Assembly (NCBI GenBank): GCA_963829705.1
Contig: CAWHJN010000001.1
Location: 372,001-436,000 of the forward strand
Length of the DNA stretch: 64,000 nt
DNA from: CAWHJN01 sp963829705
GTDB lineage: Bacteria; Bacteroidota; Rhodothermia; Rhodothermales; BA12
Direction of reading: 5' to 3'
Part shown: positions 41,887 to 50,439 of the stretch, one piece after another
Layout: each line of letters begins with the position of its first letter
Numbering within the stretch: position 1 is the first letter of the stretch
The notes under the pieces: generated by a model
Database searches by the model: none
What the model saw: only the letters and a program-made list of their open reading frames with translations
What the model was told of the DNA's origin: nothing
Program-made: the position numbers and the translations under genes

Positions 41887-43464
41887 TCAGCCGACGGGAA
41901 TGGGGATGACCCAGCCGCTGAAAAAGACCAGCCAGACGAGCACGTAGATGGGGATCAGGATGGGCAGCGAGTACTTGGCGATGTACGCGCCAAAGCTCGG
42001 GCACTCGACGCCGCTGGACTCGGCAATGGCCTTGACCATGAAGTTCGGGCCGTTGCCGATGTACGTCAGCGCGCCGAAAAACACGGCGGCCACCGAAATG
42101 GCCTGCAGGTAGAAACCCGTCGCCGCACCCGGATGCGTGGCGAAGTCGAGCACGTCGGCGGGCACGTTCACGTCCATGCCGAACTTGCCCATCGCGGCAG
42201 AGAGGAAGCTCACGTACGTCGGCGCGTTGTCGAGCACGCCCGAGAGCATCCCTGTGCCGAAGTAAAACGTCGTCTCGTTGAGCGCGCCCGCGTTCTGCGA
42301 CGCAAAGCCGCGGATGAGTTCGAGCGCGGGCTGCATCGTCAGGAAGATGCCGATAAAGAGGTAACCCACCTCCTTGATCGGCTCGAAGTTGAAGTCGTTG
42401 CCTTCGAGCACCTTGCGATCCGCCGTCTTGTAGGCCAGGAAGCAGACGGCAAACATGATGACCTCGCGGATACCGAAGGGAATCCCGAAGGCCTCGTGTA
42501 AATCCGGCACCCAGTCGAAGATGTTCGGGTCGAGAAAAACCGACGCGATGACAATGGCGAGCCAGCCAAAGCCCTGCTTGCCGTCGATGACGAGGTGCTT
42601 GCGCGTGGGCACGTCGGCCACAGGCGCCACGTTGCCCTCGCCCTCGCCCGGCTTCACGTCGATGCCCTCGTGCTCCATCACCTCGCGCGTGCTCTCGGTC
42701 TTGTTGCGCGCGTCGATCACCCAGAAGACGGCCAGCAGGATGAGGATCGTGGGCAGCCAGATGTACCAGACGTGCGTCAGCGTCCAGAAAAACGGCACGC
42801 CGCGCAGGAAGCCGAGGAACAGCGGCGGGTCGCCGATGGGCGTGAGCGCGCCGCCGACGTTGGAGACGCAGAAGATGAAGAAGATGATGTGGTACGCCTT
42901 GATGCGGCCCGCGTTGAGGCGCATGTAGGGGCGGATGAGCAGCATCGACGCGCCCGTGGTCCCGATGAGGTTCGCCACCACTGCCCCGATGCCCAGCAGC
43001 ACGGCGTTGGTGAGCGGCTTGCCCGCGTAGTCGGTGCGGATGAGGATGCAGCCGCTCGCCACGAACAGCGACGCCAGCAGCGCGATAAACGAGATGTATT
43101 CCTCGGCGGCGTGCATTATCGGCGTGCCCGAGCCCAGCACGAGCAGGTAGTACGCCGCCACGAGCACCCCCAGCCCGATGGCCCACTTGGGATAGTGGTG
43201 GTGCCAGTGGTGCGCATAGAACAGCGGCCCGGTGGCGATCATCAGCAGCAGCGCCACGAACGGCAGCACGAGCCAGATCGGGGGCGTCGGCCCGTGCTCG
43301 GCCTCGCCGTGGACGCCCTCACCGTGCGCCACCGACACGTCGTCCGGGCTCGTCTGCACGGTTCCTGGCGTCTCCGTCTCGTGCTCCTGCGCGTGTGCCA
43401 CGAGCGGAGGCGCCGCGACGAACGCGAACAGCAGTACGGCCAGAAAGAGAGAGAAACGGGGCAT
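41887..43464 (-). CDS. NhaD-like sodium/proton antiporter
   Basis: This 525-residue membrane protein belongs to the ion transporter superfamily that includes NhaD and ArsB. A signal peptide (MPRFSLFLAVLLFAFVAAPP...) is followed by a His/Glu-rich periplasmic segment (about 26-58) and then about 12 helices. IGTTGASMLLIRPYM and NVGGALTPIGDPPLFLGFL are the paired conserved loops of NhaD. GVLDNAPTYVSFLSAAMGKFG and LTYIGNGPNFMVKAIAE are the second set. It lies on the nuo transcript between nuoM and phhB. It may return Na+ or H+ in step with complex I activity. Ion specificity is inferred. Confidence 0.8.
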   Translation of the reverse strand: MPRFSLFLAVLLFAFVAAPPLVAHAQEHETETPGTVQTSPDDVSVAHGEGVHGEAEHGPTPPIWLVLPFVALLLMIATGPLFYAHHWHHHYPKWAIGLGVLVAAYYLLVLGSGTPIMHAAEEYISFIALLASLFVASGCILIRTDYAGKPLTNAVLLGIGAVVANLIGTTGASMLLIRPYMRLNAGRIKAYHIIFFIFCVSNVGGALTPIGDPPLFLGFLRGVPFFWTLTHVWYIWLPTILILLAVFWVIDARNKTESTREVMEHEGIDVKPGEGEGNVAPVADVPTRKHLVIDGKQGFGWLAIVIASVFLDPNIFDWVPDLHEAFGIPFGIREVIMFAVCFLAYKTADRKVLEGNDFNFEPIKEVGYLFIGIFLTMQPALELIRGFASQNAGALNETTFYFGTGMLSGVLDNAPTYVSFLSAAMGKFGMDVNVPADVLDFATHPGAATGFYLQAISVAAVFFGALTYIGNGPNFMVKAIAESSGVECPSFGAYIAKYSLPILIPIYVLVWLVFFSGWVIPIPVG

Positions 43465-43484
43465 CGGCGTACCGGGAATAAGGA

Positions 43485-45050
43485 CTACGGATGGATGACG
43501 GTCGCCGTCGGCTCCGCCACCGTTGACGCGGGCGTTTCGGGCAGTTCGAGGGCCGCGACCCGCTTGGCCTCGACGGTCTCGATGAGCTGCTGCACGGCGC
43601 GCTCGCTCTTGGCCAGGAACGGCGCGGGCGCGAATCCGAGGACGACCATCAGCACGGCGAGGGGCACGATGGCCGCCAGCTCGCGCCCGTTGAGGTCACG
43701 CATCGTCCGGTTCTCCTCGTGGCGGATGTCGCCGTAGAAAAGGCGGTAGAGCAGCCAGAGCAGGTAGATAGCGGCGAGGATGACACCCGAAGTGGCGAAT
43801 GCTACCAGGATGGGCGAGCCGATGACGGTGCTCTTGTAGGTGCCGAGCAGGATCAGGAACTCGCCCACGAAGCCATTCAGCCCGGGCAGCCCCACCGACG
43901 CCAGCACCGAGAGCACCATGAAAAACGTCAGCACGGGCACGACCTTCGCCAGCCCGCCGAAGTCTTCCATCTGACGGGTGTGGCGGCGCTCGTAGAGCAT
44001 CCCGACGAGGAGGAACAGCGCGCCCGTCGAGATGCCGTGGTTGATCATCTGGATAAACGCGCCCTGCAACGCCTCGGTCGTAAAGGCGAAGGTGCCGAGC
44101 ACGACAAAGCCGAGGTGGCTCACCGACGAATAGGCGACGAGCTTCTTGGCATCCGTCTGCACACGCGATACGAGCGCGCCGTAGATGATGCCGACGACAG
44201 CGAGCACCGCGAAAATCCAGGCGTACTCGACGGCGGCGACGGGGAAAAACGGCAGGCAGAAGCGCACCAGCCCATACGTGCCCATCTTCAGCAGCACACC
44301 CGCCAGCACGACCGAGCCGCCCGTCGGGGCCTGTACGTGCGCGTCGGGCAGCCAGGTGTGGAGCGGAAAGAGTGGCACCTTGATGGCGAAGGCGAGCGCG
44401 AAGAGGAAGAACAGCCACGTCTGCGCGTCGAGCGGCACGTCGAAGGCGACGAGTTTGAAGTAGTCCGTCGTGAAGCCGATGCCTGCCGCCTCGCCTGCGG
44501 CGTAGCCCAGGTAGAAGATCGCCACGAGCATCAGCAGGGAGCCGACGAGCGTGTAGAGCACGAACTTGATGGCGGCGTAAATCCGGTTTTCGCCGCCCCA
44601 GATGCCGATGATGAAGTACATCGGGATGAGCGTCACCTCGAAGAAGACGTAGAAGAGAAACACGTCGAATGACGTGAACACGCCCGTCACGCCCGTCTGC
44701 AAAAGCAGCAGCAGCGCGTAGTAACCTTTGTGTTGCTGCGTGATGTACGTCCACGAGCCGAGCACGACGATGGGGCCGAGCAGCGTCGTGAGCATCACGA
44801 GCAGCAGGTTCAACCCGTCGATGCCGACGGCATAGCGCACGTCGATGCCCGGCAGCCAGTCCATCGTATCCATCAACTGCACGGGCGCGCCCGCCGGGTC
44901 GAAGCCGAGGTACAGGCCGATGGATGCCGCGAACGCGACGAGCGTCGTCACGAGCGCCGTCCATCGGATGGCCGAGGCGTCGCGCAACGCGAGCACGCCC
45001 AGCATCCCCACGAGGGGCACGAAGATGACGAGGGAAGTGAGGTAAGGCAT
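43485..45050 (-). CDS. nuoM: NADH-quinone oxidoreductase subunit M
   Basis: This encodes a 521-residue antiporter-like complex I subunit with about 14 helices. FFEVTLIPMYFIIGIWGGENR holds the essential Glu, and FAIKVPLFPLHTWLPDAHVQAPTGG with LLKMGTYGLVRF carry the conserved lysine and histidine of the proton channel. HLGFVVLG and GGLAKVVPVL are also typical. Length is normal. The ATG at 45048-45050 lies 24 bases after nuoL. Proton pumping is driven by NADH oxidation in the peripheral arm, whose genes are outside the window. Confidence 0.96.
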   Translation of the reverse strand: MPYLTSLVIFVPLVGMLGVLALRDASAIRWTALVTTLVAFAASIGLYLGFDPAGAPVQLMDTMDWLPGIDVRYAVGIDGLNLLLVMLTTLLGPIVVLGSWTYITQQHKGYYALLLLLQTGVTGVFTSFDVFLFYVFFEVTLIPMYFIIGIWGGENRIYAAIKFVLYTLVGSLLMLVAIFYLGYAAGEAAGIGFTTDYFKLVAFDVPLDAQTWLFFLFALAFAIKVPLFPLHTWLPDAHVQAPTGGSVVLAGVLLKMGTYGLVRFCLPFFPVAAVEYAWIFAVLAVVGIIYGALVSRVQTDAKKLVAYSSVSHLGFVVLGTFAFTTEALQGAFIQMINHGISTGALFLLVGMLYERRHTRQMEDFGGLAKVVPVLTFFMVLSVLASVGLPGLNGFVGEFLILLGTYKSTVIGSPILVAFATSGVILAAIYLLWLLYRLFYGDIRHEENRTMRDLNGRELAAIVPLAVLMVVLGFAPAPFLAKSERAVQQLIETVEAKRVAALELPETPASTVAEPTATVIHP

Positions 45051-45074
45051 CAGAAGGAAGACCTCGAAAAGGAA

Positions 45075-47168
45075 TCAGGCGAACAGGACGAGCGCGACGA
45101 CGAGGGCCACGCCGAGCACGAAGGCGATGGCGTAGTTCTGCACGACGCCGCTCTGGATCCAGCGCAGGCGGTTGCTCGACCCGCGCGTGACGGAAGCGAT
45201 GCCGTTGACGGTGCCATCGACCACGCCGGCGTCGAAGCGCGCCATACCGGGGGCGATGCGTCCAAGGAGCGGCCCGCGAATCGTGCGCTGGTAGAATTCG
45301 TCCCAGTTGTACTTGTCGGACGCCCGGCGGTAGAGGCTCCCCCACTTCGCGCGCACGCTGGCGTCGAAAGCCAGTCCGCCCTTCGTGTATGACCGCCAGG
45401 CGTAGAGCACGCCCACGATGGCGATGACGGAGCCGAGCAGCAACAAGCCCCACTCGACGGCGACGGGCACCGCGTGGCCCGCGCCGTGCACGGTGGGCTC
45501 GGCGACGGGCGAGCCGTTCTCGCCCGTCAGCCAGTGGTGAATCCACGAGTGCTCCATGCCGAAGAGGTGCAGGAGCACGGCGGGCAGGCCGAGGAAACCG
45601 CCGACGGCGGCCAGCGCGGCCAGCACCCACAGCGGCACTGTCATCGTCCACGGCGACTCGTGAGGATGCACGCGGTCGGCCTCGGGCCAGCGCTCCTCGC
45701 CCTTGAACGTCAGCACGTAGCAGCGCGTCATGTACACCGCCGTCATAAAGGCCGTCACGATGCCGACGCCCCACACGAGCCAGGCGTAGCCGTGCCCTTC
45801 GTAGCCGAACTCGAAGGCCTTGAAGAGAATCTCGTCCTTCGAGAAGAAACCCGACAGGAGCGGGATGCCCGCGATGGCGAGCGTCGAGATGAGAAACGTG
45901 ATGTTGGTGGCCGGCATGTACTTCGCCAGCCCGCCCATCGTCCGCATGTCCTGCGCGTCGAACGGCCCGTCGTAGGGCAGCGGGTGCTTGAACGGGTTGG
46001 TCTCGGCTTCGTCGTCGTGCGGCGTGCCGGCGCGGTGCGCGTCGTGGCCATGCGCGTGCTCCAGTTCGTGCTCGACGTGGTGCATCGCGTGAATGACGCT
46101 GCCGGAGCCGAGGAAGAGGCAGGCTTTGAAGAAAGCGTGCGTCATCACGTGGAAGATGGCGACGAAGAACGCGCCGACGCCCGCGGCCATGAACATGTAG
46201 CCGAGCTGCGAGACGGTCGAGTAGGCGAGCACCTTCTTGATGTCGTTCTGCGTCATCGCAATCGACGCGGCCATGATCGACGTGAGCGCGCCGACGATAG
46301 CAACGGTCGCCATCATCGTGGGCGCGGCGAGCACGAGCGGCGACAGACGCGCCAGCAGGTAGAGCCCACTCGTGACCATCGTGGCGGCATGGATGAGCGC
46401 GGAGACGGGCGTGGGGCCGGCCATGGCGTCCGGCAGCCACACGAACAGCGGGATCTGCGCGCTCTTGCCCGTCGCGCCGAGGAAGAGCAGCAGCACCACC
46501 CAGTTGACCCAGCCGGGAATCACGCCGTCTGCCAGCCCGCGGCCAAAGGTGAGGATCGTCTCGTAATCCAGCCCGCCGAGGTTTTTGAACAGGATGAACA
46601 TCGCCATGAGAAAGGCGAAGTCGCCCACGCGGTTGACCACAAACGCCTTCGTCGCCGCCGCGCTGTTCTTGAGGTCTTCGTACCAGAACCCGATGAGCAG
46701 GTACGAGCACAGACCGACGCCCTCCCACCCGAGAAACAGGACGACGAGGTTGTCGGCCAGCACCAGGTTGAGCATCGCGAAGATGAACAGGTTGAGGTAG
46801 GCGAAAAAGCGCCAGTAGCCCTCGTCGCCGTGCATGTAGCCCACCGAGTACAGGTGGATGAGCGCGCCGATGCCCGTGACGATGAGCGTCATCAAGAGCG
46901 ACAGCTGATCGATGCGGTAGGCGAAGTCGATAGACAGGTCACCTGCGGCCATCCAGCGGTAGAACGTGGTGACGACGGCCTCCCCGTGGAAGCCCGCGAA
47001 GAGCAAGACGGTGAGCAGGAAGGGGATCGCCACCATCGCGGTGGCGGTGTACCCGATGAGGGCCTCGTTCTTACGCAGACCTGGCAGGAACAGGCCCACG
47101 ATGCCGCAAAACACGGCTCCGGCGAGCGGAAGAAGCAGGATGAGCCGTACGGAAAGCTCTGCAGGCAT
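45075..47168 (-). CDS. nuoL: NADH-quinone oxidoreductase subunit L
   Basis: This encodes the 697-residue largest antiporter-like subunit of complex I, with a C-terminal lateral helix. FLGWEGVGLCSYLLIGFWYED, GKSAQIPLFVWLPDAMAGPTPVSALIHAATMV and TQNDIKKVLAYSTVSQLGYM are diagnostic. After helix VIHAMHHVEHELEHAHG a His- and Asp-rich insert of about 40 residues (about 360-400; for example HGHDAHRAGTPHDDE) precedes GGLAKYMPATN, where most NuoL have a short loop. The insert could bind metals or simply be a local expansion. The start is the ATG at 47166-47168, 43 bases after nuoK. Confidence 0.96.
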   Translation of the reverse strand: MPAELSVRLILLLPLAGAVFCGIVGLFLPGLRKNEALIGYTATAMVAIPFLLTVLLFAGFHGEAVVTTFYRWMAAGDLSIDFAYRIDQLSLLMTLIVTGIGALIHLYSVGYMHGDEGYWRFFAYLNLFIFAMLNLVLADNLVVLFLGWEGVGLCSYLLIGFWYEDLKNSAAATKAFVVNRVGDFAFLMAMFILFKNLGGLDYETILTFGRGLADGVIPGWVNWVVLLLFLGATGKSAQIPLFVWLPDAMAGPTPVSALIHAATMVTSGLYLLARLSPLVLAAPTMMATVAIVGALTSIMAASIAMTQNDIKKVLAYSTVSQLGYMFMAAGVGAFFVAIFHVMTHAFFKACLFLGSGSVIHAMHHVEHELEHAHGHDAHRAGTPHDDEAETNPFKHPLPYDGPFDAQDMRTMGGLAKYMPATNITFLISTLAIAGIPLLSGFFSKDEILFKAFEFGYEGHGYAWLVWGVGIVTAFMTAVYMTRCYVLTFKGEERWPEADRVHPHESPWTMTVPLWVLAALAAVGGFLGLPAVLLHLFGMEHSWIHHWLTGENGSPVAEPTVHGAGHAVPVAVEWGLLLLGSVIAIVGVLYAWRSYTKGGLAFDASVRAKWGSLYRRASDKYNWDEFYQRTIRGPLLGRIAPGMARFDAGVVDGTVNGIASVTRGSSNRLRWIQSGVVQNYAIAFVLGVALVVALVLFA

Positions 47169-47211
47169 CAGCAGGGGTGAGTTGGCGGGTGGTGGCGCAC
47201 GCGGCGCGGAC

Positions 47212-47520
47212 TCAGTAGCGGAACAGGTTGATCTGCGTCACATCCACCGTCAGCTTGTTGCGGAAGATGGCGATGATGATGGCCAGCCCGATGGCGGCTT
47301 CCGCCGCGGCGACGGACATCACGAAGAACACCAGGATCTGCCCGGACGTGTCGCCCATCGCCTGGCTGAAGGCCACGAGCGTCAGGTTGACGGAGTTGAG
47401 CATGAGCTCGACCGACATGAGGATGACGATGGCGTTGCGGCGCATCATCACGCCCAGCACGCCGAGCACGAACAGCACGGCGCTGAGGGCGAGGTACCAG
47501 TTGAGGGTGACGACTTCCAT
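47212..47520 (-). CDS. nuoK: NADH-quinone oxidoreductase subunit K
   Basis: This encodes a 102-residue subunit with three membrane helices. VLGVLGVMMRRNAIVILMSVELMLNSVNL contains the conserved Glu of helix 2, and VFFVMSVAAAEAAIGLAIII contains the second key Glu; both carry protons between the antiporter modules. Length is typical. Its ATG (47518-47520) comes four bases after the nuoJ stop, so nuoJ and nuoK are closely coupled. Confidence 0.96.
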   Translation of the reverse strand: MEVVTLNWYLALSAVLFVLGVLGVMMRRNAIVILMSVELMLNSVNLTLVAFSQAMGDTSGQILVFFVMSVAAAEAAIGLAIIIAIFRNKLTVDVTQINLFRY

Positions 47521-47524
47521 GGCT

Positions 47525-48034
47525 TCAGGAGAACGTGCGTTTGGCGATCATGACGGCTCCGATGGTGGCCACGAGCAAGAGCACGCCGATCATCTCGAAC
47601 GGCAACGCGAAGGTCGTGAACAGATCAAGCGCGATCACGGCAGGTGCGCCGTTGAGTGCCGCCATCGGACCGATCTCGACCGTCGGCAGCACGTCGAGTC
47701 CGGCGGCGAGCGTGTACGTCAGCACGGCCAGCAGCGCCAGCCCCGCCACGAAGGCGACCGTCCGGCGTGCGTCGAAGTTCTCGATGCGCGGCAGCTGCTC
47801 GAGGTTGAGCAGCATGATGACGAACAGGAACAGCACCATGATGGCCCCCGCGTAGACCAGCACCTGCACGATACCGATGAAGGCGGCGTTGAGCGTCAGG
47901 TACAGCCCGGCAACGCAGAACAGCACGCAGATGAGCCACAGCGCGCTGTGTACGGGGTTGCGCGAAAGCAGCATTCCCACCGCCGCCGCGATGGCTGTCA
48001 CGGCGAGCAGGAAAAACAGGAAGGGGGCGAACAT
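47525..48034 (-). CDS. nuoJ: NADH-quinone oxidoreductase subunit J
   Basis: This encodes a 169-residue membrane subunit of complex I with five helices. NPVHSALWLICVLFCVAGLYLTLNAAFIG and QVLVYAGAIMVLFLFVIMLLN are the family hallmarks, the latter forming the helix that changes shape during turnover. The start at the ATG 48032-48034 gives the usual N-terminus. A frame to 48106 is open but not protein-like. It is the first nuo gene in the window. The region upstream (48035-48247) holds no gene, only spacer-type sequence with GTTCCGCGTTCCGACTTTC on the minus strand. Whether nuoA-I lie elsewhere cannot be seen. Confidence 0.93.
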   Translation of the reverse strand: MFAPFLFFLLAVTAIAAAVGMLLSRNPVHSALWLICVLFCVAGLYLTLNAAFIGIVQVLVYAGAIMVLFLFVIMLLNLEQLPRIENFDARRTVAFVAGLALLAVLTYTLAAGLDVLPTVEIGPMAALNGAPAVIALDLFTTFALPFEMIGVLLLVATIGAVMIAKRTFS

Positions 48035-48247
48035 ACGGGTGAGGCGGGTGAGGGCTGCACCAACAGCGGCTGTGTGAAGGTAACGCACGCCTCGGAGCGC
48101 GAGCAAGAAAGTGTTGGGAAGGCGGGGATTGAAAGTCGGAACGCGGAACGGGAGAGGTTGTCTGGTTGATGGCTGGCCGTATCCGCTGCTGTCTGCCTCT
48201 CCCCACTTCTGCGTTTCGCTTTCCGCTTTCCGCGTTTCCCCTTTCCC
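48035..48247. other. Gene-free spacer with pyrimidine-rich words
   Basis: This 213-bp gap between nuoJ and the DUF58 gene has no open frame of note. It contains a word related to the trpF/thiolase repeat on the minus strand (48120-48145) and a polypyrimidine tract with CGCTTTCCGCTTTCCGCG on the plus strand (48218-48240). Any nuo promoter must lie here, but none with a clear consensus was found. Confidence 0.45.
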
Positions 48248-49582
48248 TCAAACCCGTCCCTGCGCCTTCAACTCCAGGTAGCGGTTGACGACGTCGAGCG
48301 TCAGAGTGCCGGGCGTAGTCAGGAGGGTGAGCACGCCGTGCTGCCGCAGCACACGGGCGATCTCGCGCTTCTCGCTGGCAACCTGCTGCGCGATGGCGCG
48401 CACGTAGACCTCGTCGAGACGGTCGGCGGGCTGCTCGGTGAGGGCTTTCAGTTCGGTGTTCTCGAACAGGATCGTCAGCACGACGTGGTGGTGCGCCAGC
48501 CGGGCCAGCTCGGGCAAGTGGCGCCGCATCCCGGAGAGGCTCTCGAAGTTGGTGAAGACGACGAGCAGGCTCCGGCGTGGCAATCGAGCGCGCAACTCAC
48601 CGTAGAGCCGCTGCACGTCGGACTCGGCGAAGTCGGTCGTGACGGCGTAGAGGGCTTCCAGAATCCGGCCCATCTGGGCCGCCCGCCGCTCGGCGCGTAG
48701 CACCGTGTGGACGCGGTTCGAGTACGTCACCAGTCCCGCCATGTCGCCCTTCTTGACGGCCACGCCCGCCAGCACGAGCGCGGCGTTGATGCTGTAGTCG
48801 AGCAGCGTCACCCCGTCGAAGGGCATCTGCATCACGCGCCCGGTGTCGATCACGGCGTAGATGGGCTGGGCGCGCTCGTCCTGGTACTGGTTCACCATCA
48901 GCGACCCGCGCCGCGCCGACGCGCGCCAGTTGAGCGTCCGCACGTCGTCGCCCTGCACGTACTCGCGGATGTGCTCGAACTCCATCGTATGCCCCAGACG
49001 CCGCATCTTTTTGAGTCCGATGAGGTCGAGACGGCTCGTGGCGGCCACGAGCTGGTACTTTTCGAGCTGGAGGAACGACGGATATACGCTGGCTTCGTGC
49101 GCCTCGTCGCTGCGGTAGCGCCGCTGTACAAACCCGATACGCGTGGCCGCATAGGCGTTGACGCGTCCGAATGCGTAGCGCCCCCGCTCTGTCGGGCGGA
49201 CGGTATACGTGATGCGGCGGCGCTCGCCGGGCGCGAGGGGCACATCGAAGCGGTAGCCGCGCGCCTGGAATTGCACCGGCAACTCCTCGATGAGTTCGAC
49301 GAGGAGCGGCGCACCGGTCGTGTTCTGGAGCAGGATCGATACCTCGTTCTCGTCGCCGTTGGAAAACCGGCGCGGCACGATCCGCTCGACCTCCACCCCC
49401 GCCGCCGGGCGCGCGAGCACGACGGCCTCCACCAGCGCGACGAGCAGTGCCGACGCCAGCCCGAGCGAGGCGAGGGCGACGGCGGGCGTCCAGAAGTACC
49501 CGATAGCATACAGCACGGCACACGCGGCGACGGCCCACACGAGGCGCGGCGTGAGGTAGAGCGAGCGCAGCCGCGTCAGCAC
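48248..49582 (-). CDS. DUF58 domain protein with von Willebrand A-like domain
   Basis: This 444-residue protein has two N-terminal membrane helices (about 12-50), a beta-rich extracytoplasmic region, and the DUF58 signature YVQGDDVRTLNWRASARRG with LMVNQYQDE. A vWA-like fold follows, starting IYAVIDTGRVMQM, with a partly degenerate metal site. DUF58 proteins usually work with MoxR-type AAA ATPases; none is visible here. The GTG at 49580-49582 is chosen as the start, since it lies just after the pcrB stop and begins LTRLRSLYLTPR. The two genes are two bases apart and likely co-transcribed. Confidence 0.85.
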   Translation of the reverse strand: MLTRLRSLYLTPRLVWAVAACAVLYAIGYFWTPAVALASLGLASALLVALVEAVVLARPAAGVEVERIVPRRFSNGDENEVSILLQNTTGAPLLVELIEELPVQFQARGYRFDVPLAPGERRRITYTVRPTERGRYAFGRVNAYAATRIGFVQRRYRSDEAHEASVYPSFLQLEKYQLVAATSRLDLIGLKKMRRLGHTMEFEHIREYVQGDDVRTLNWRASARRGSLMVNQYQDERAQPIYAVIDTGRVMQMPFDGVTLLDYSINAALVLAGVAVKKGDMAGLVTYSNRVHTVLRAERRAAQMGRILEALYAVTTDFAESDVQRLYGELRARLPRRSLLVVFTNFESLSGMRRHLPELARLAHHHVVLTILFENTELKALTEQPADRLDEVYVRAIAQQVASEKREIARVLRQHGVLTLLTTPGTLTLDVVNRYLELKAQGRV

Positions 49583-49584
49583 GC

Positions 49585-50358
49585 TCAGACGGCGACGTGG
49601 CGCGCGTGGAGGTGCGCGGCGGCGGCCATCTCGGCCATGTACGCGCCATCGCCGTTTTCCTCCAGCGCCGTGCCCACGACGGCGAATGCCGCCCCGGCTT
49701 CGATGCGCTGCGCGACGGCCTCGGGCGTGCGGAGCCCACCACCCACGAGGAGCGGAATCGTACACGCCTGCGTGATGGCGCGCACGAGCGCGACGGGCAC
49801 CGGCGCGTCGGCCCCGCTGCCGCCGTCGGCGAAGAGGAGCTTCATGCCCATCATCTCAGCGGCCAGCGCGGTCGCGGCGGCGAGGTCGGGCTTGTGGCGC
49901 GGCAGCGGCATCGACCCGCTCATGTACTGCGCCGTCGTCGTCACCCCGGATTCGACGAGCATGTAGCCCGTCGAGATGGGTTCGATGCCGAGTCTCTTGA
50001 TCAGCGGCGCGGCCTGCACGTGCTGCCCGAACAGGTACTCGGGGTTGCGGCCCGAGATGATGGACAGGTACAGCACGGCGTCGAGCGGGCGAACGAGCTG
50101 GCCCAGCGAGCCGGGAAAGCCGATGACCGGCAGCGACGTGGCACGCTTGATGGCGCAGACGTAGGCGTCGAGATCGACGGTGTGCAGCAAACTGCCGCCG
50201 ACGAACAGCGCGTCCACGCCCGCCTGTTCACACGTTTCCACGAACGGAGCGATGCGCGCGACGGGCAGCTTGTCCGGGTCGATCAGGACGATCAAGCCGC
50301 CGCCTCGGGCGTGACCGGCGCGCAGCACGGTATCGAAAACAGAGGACTCTACAGCCAC
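49585..50358 (-). CDS. pcrB: Geranylgeranylglyceryl/heptaprenylglyceryl phosphate synthase family protein
   Basis: This 257-residue TIM-barrel prenyltransferase matches the bacterial branch of the GGGP synthase/PcrB family. IVLIDPDKL, ALFVGGSLLHT, VIGFPGSLGQL, LYLSIISGRNPEYL, STGYMLVESG, LLFADGGSGA and LLVGGGLRTPEAV are all characteristic, the last two binding phosphate. It would attach a polyprenyl chain to glycerol-1-phosphate, giving archaeal-type ether lipid precursors. Members of this type are known in Bacteroidota. The product chain length cannot be set. The start at 50356-50358 is unambiguous enough. Confidence 0.9.
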   Translation of the reverse strand: MAVESSVFDTVLRAGHARGGGLIVLIDPDKLPVARIAPFVETCEQAGVDALFVGGSLLHTVDLDAYVCAIKRATSLPVIGFPGSLGQLVRPLDAVLYLSIISGRNPEYLFGQHVQAAPLIKRLGIEPISTGYMLVESGVTTTAQYMSGSMPLPRHKPDLAAATALAAEMMGMKLLFADGGSGADAPVPVALVRAITQACTIPLLVGGGLRTPEAVAQRIEAGAAFAVVGTALEENGDGAYMAEMAAAAHLHARHVAV

Positions 50359-50439
50359 AGGCTCAGGCAGCGTCTGTTGGAAAAAAGAATCGGGTGCCGC
50401 GGGGCGACGGGCACAGAAAGGTACACCACGCGCGCCGGA

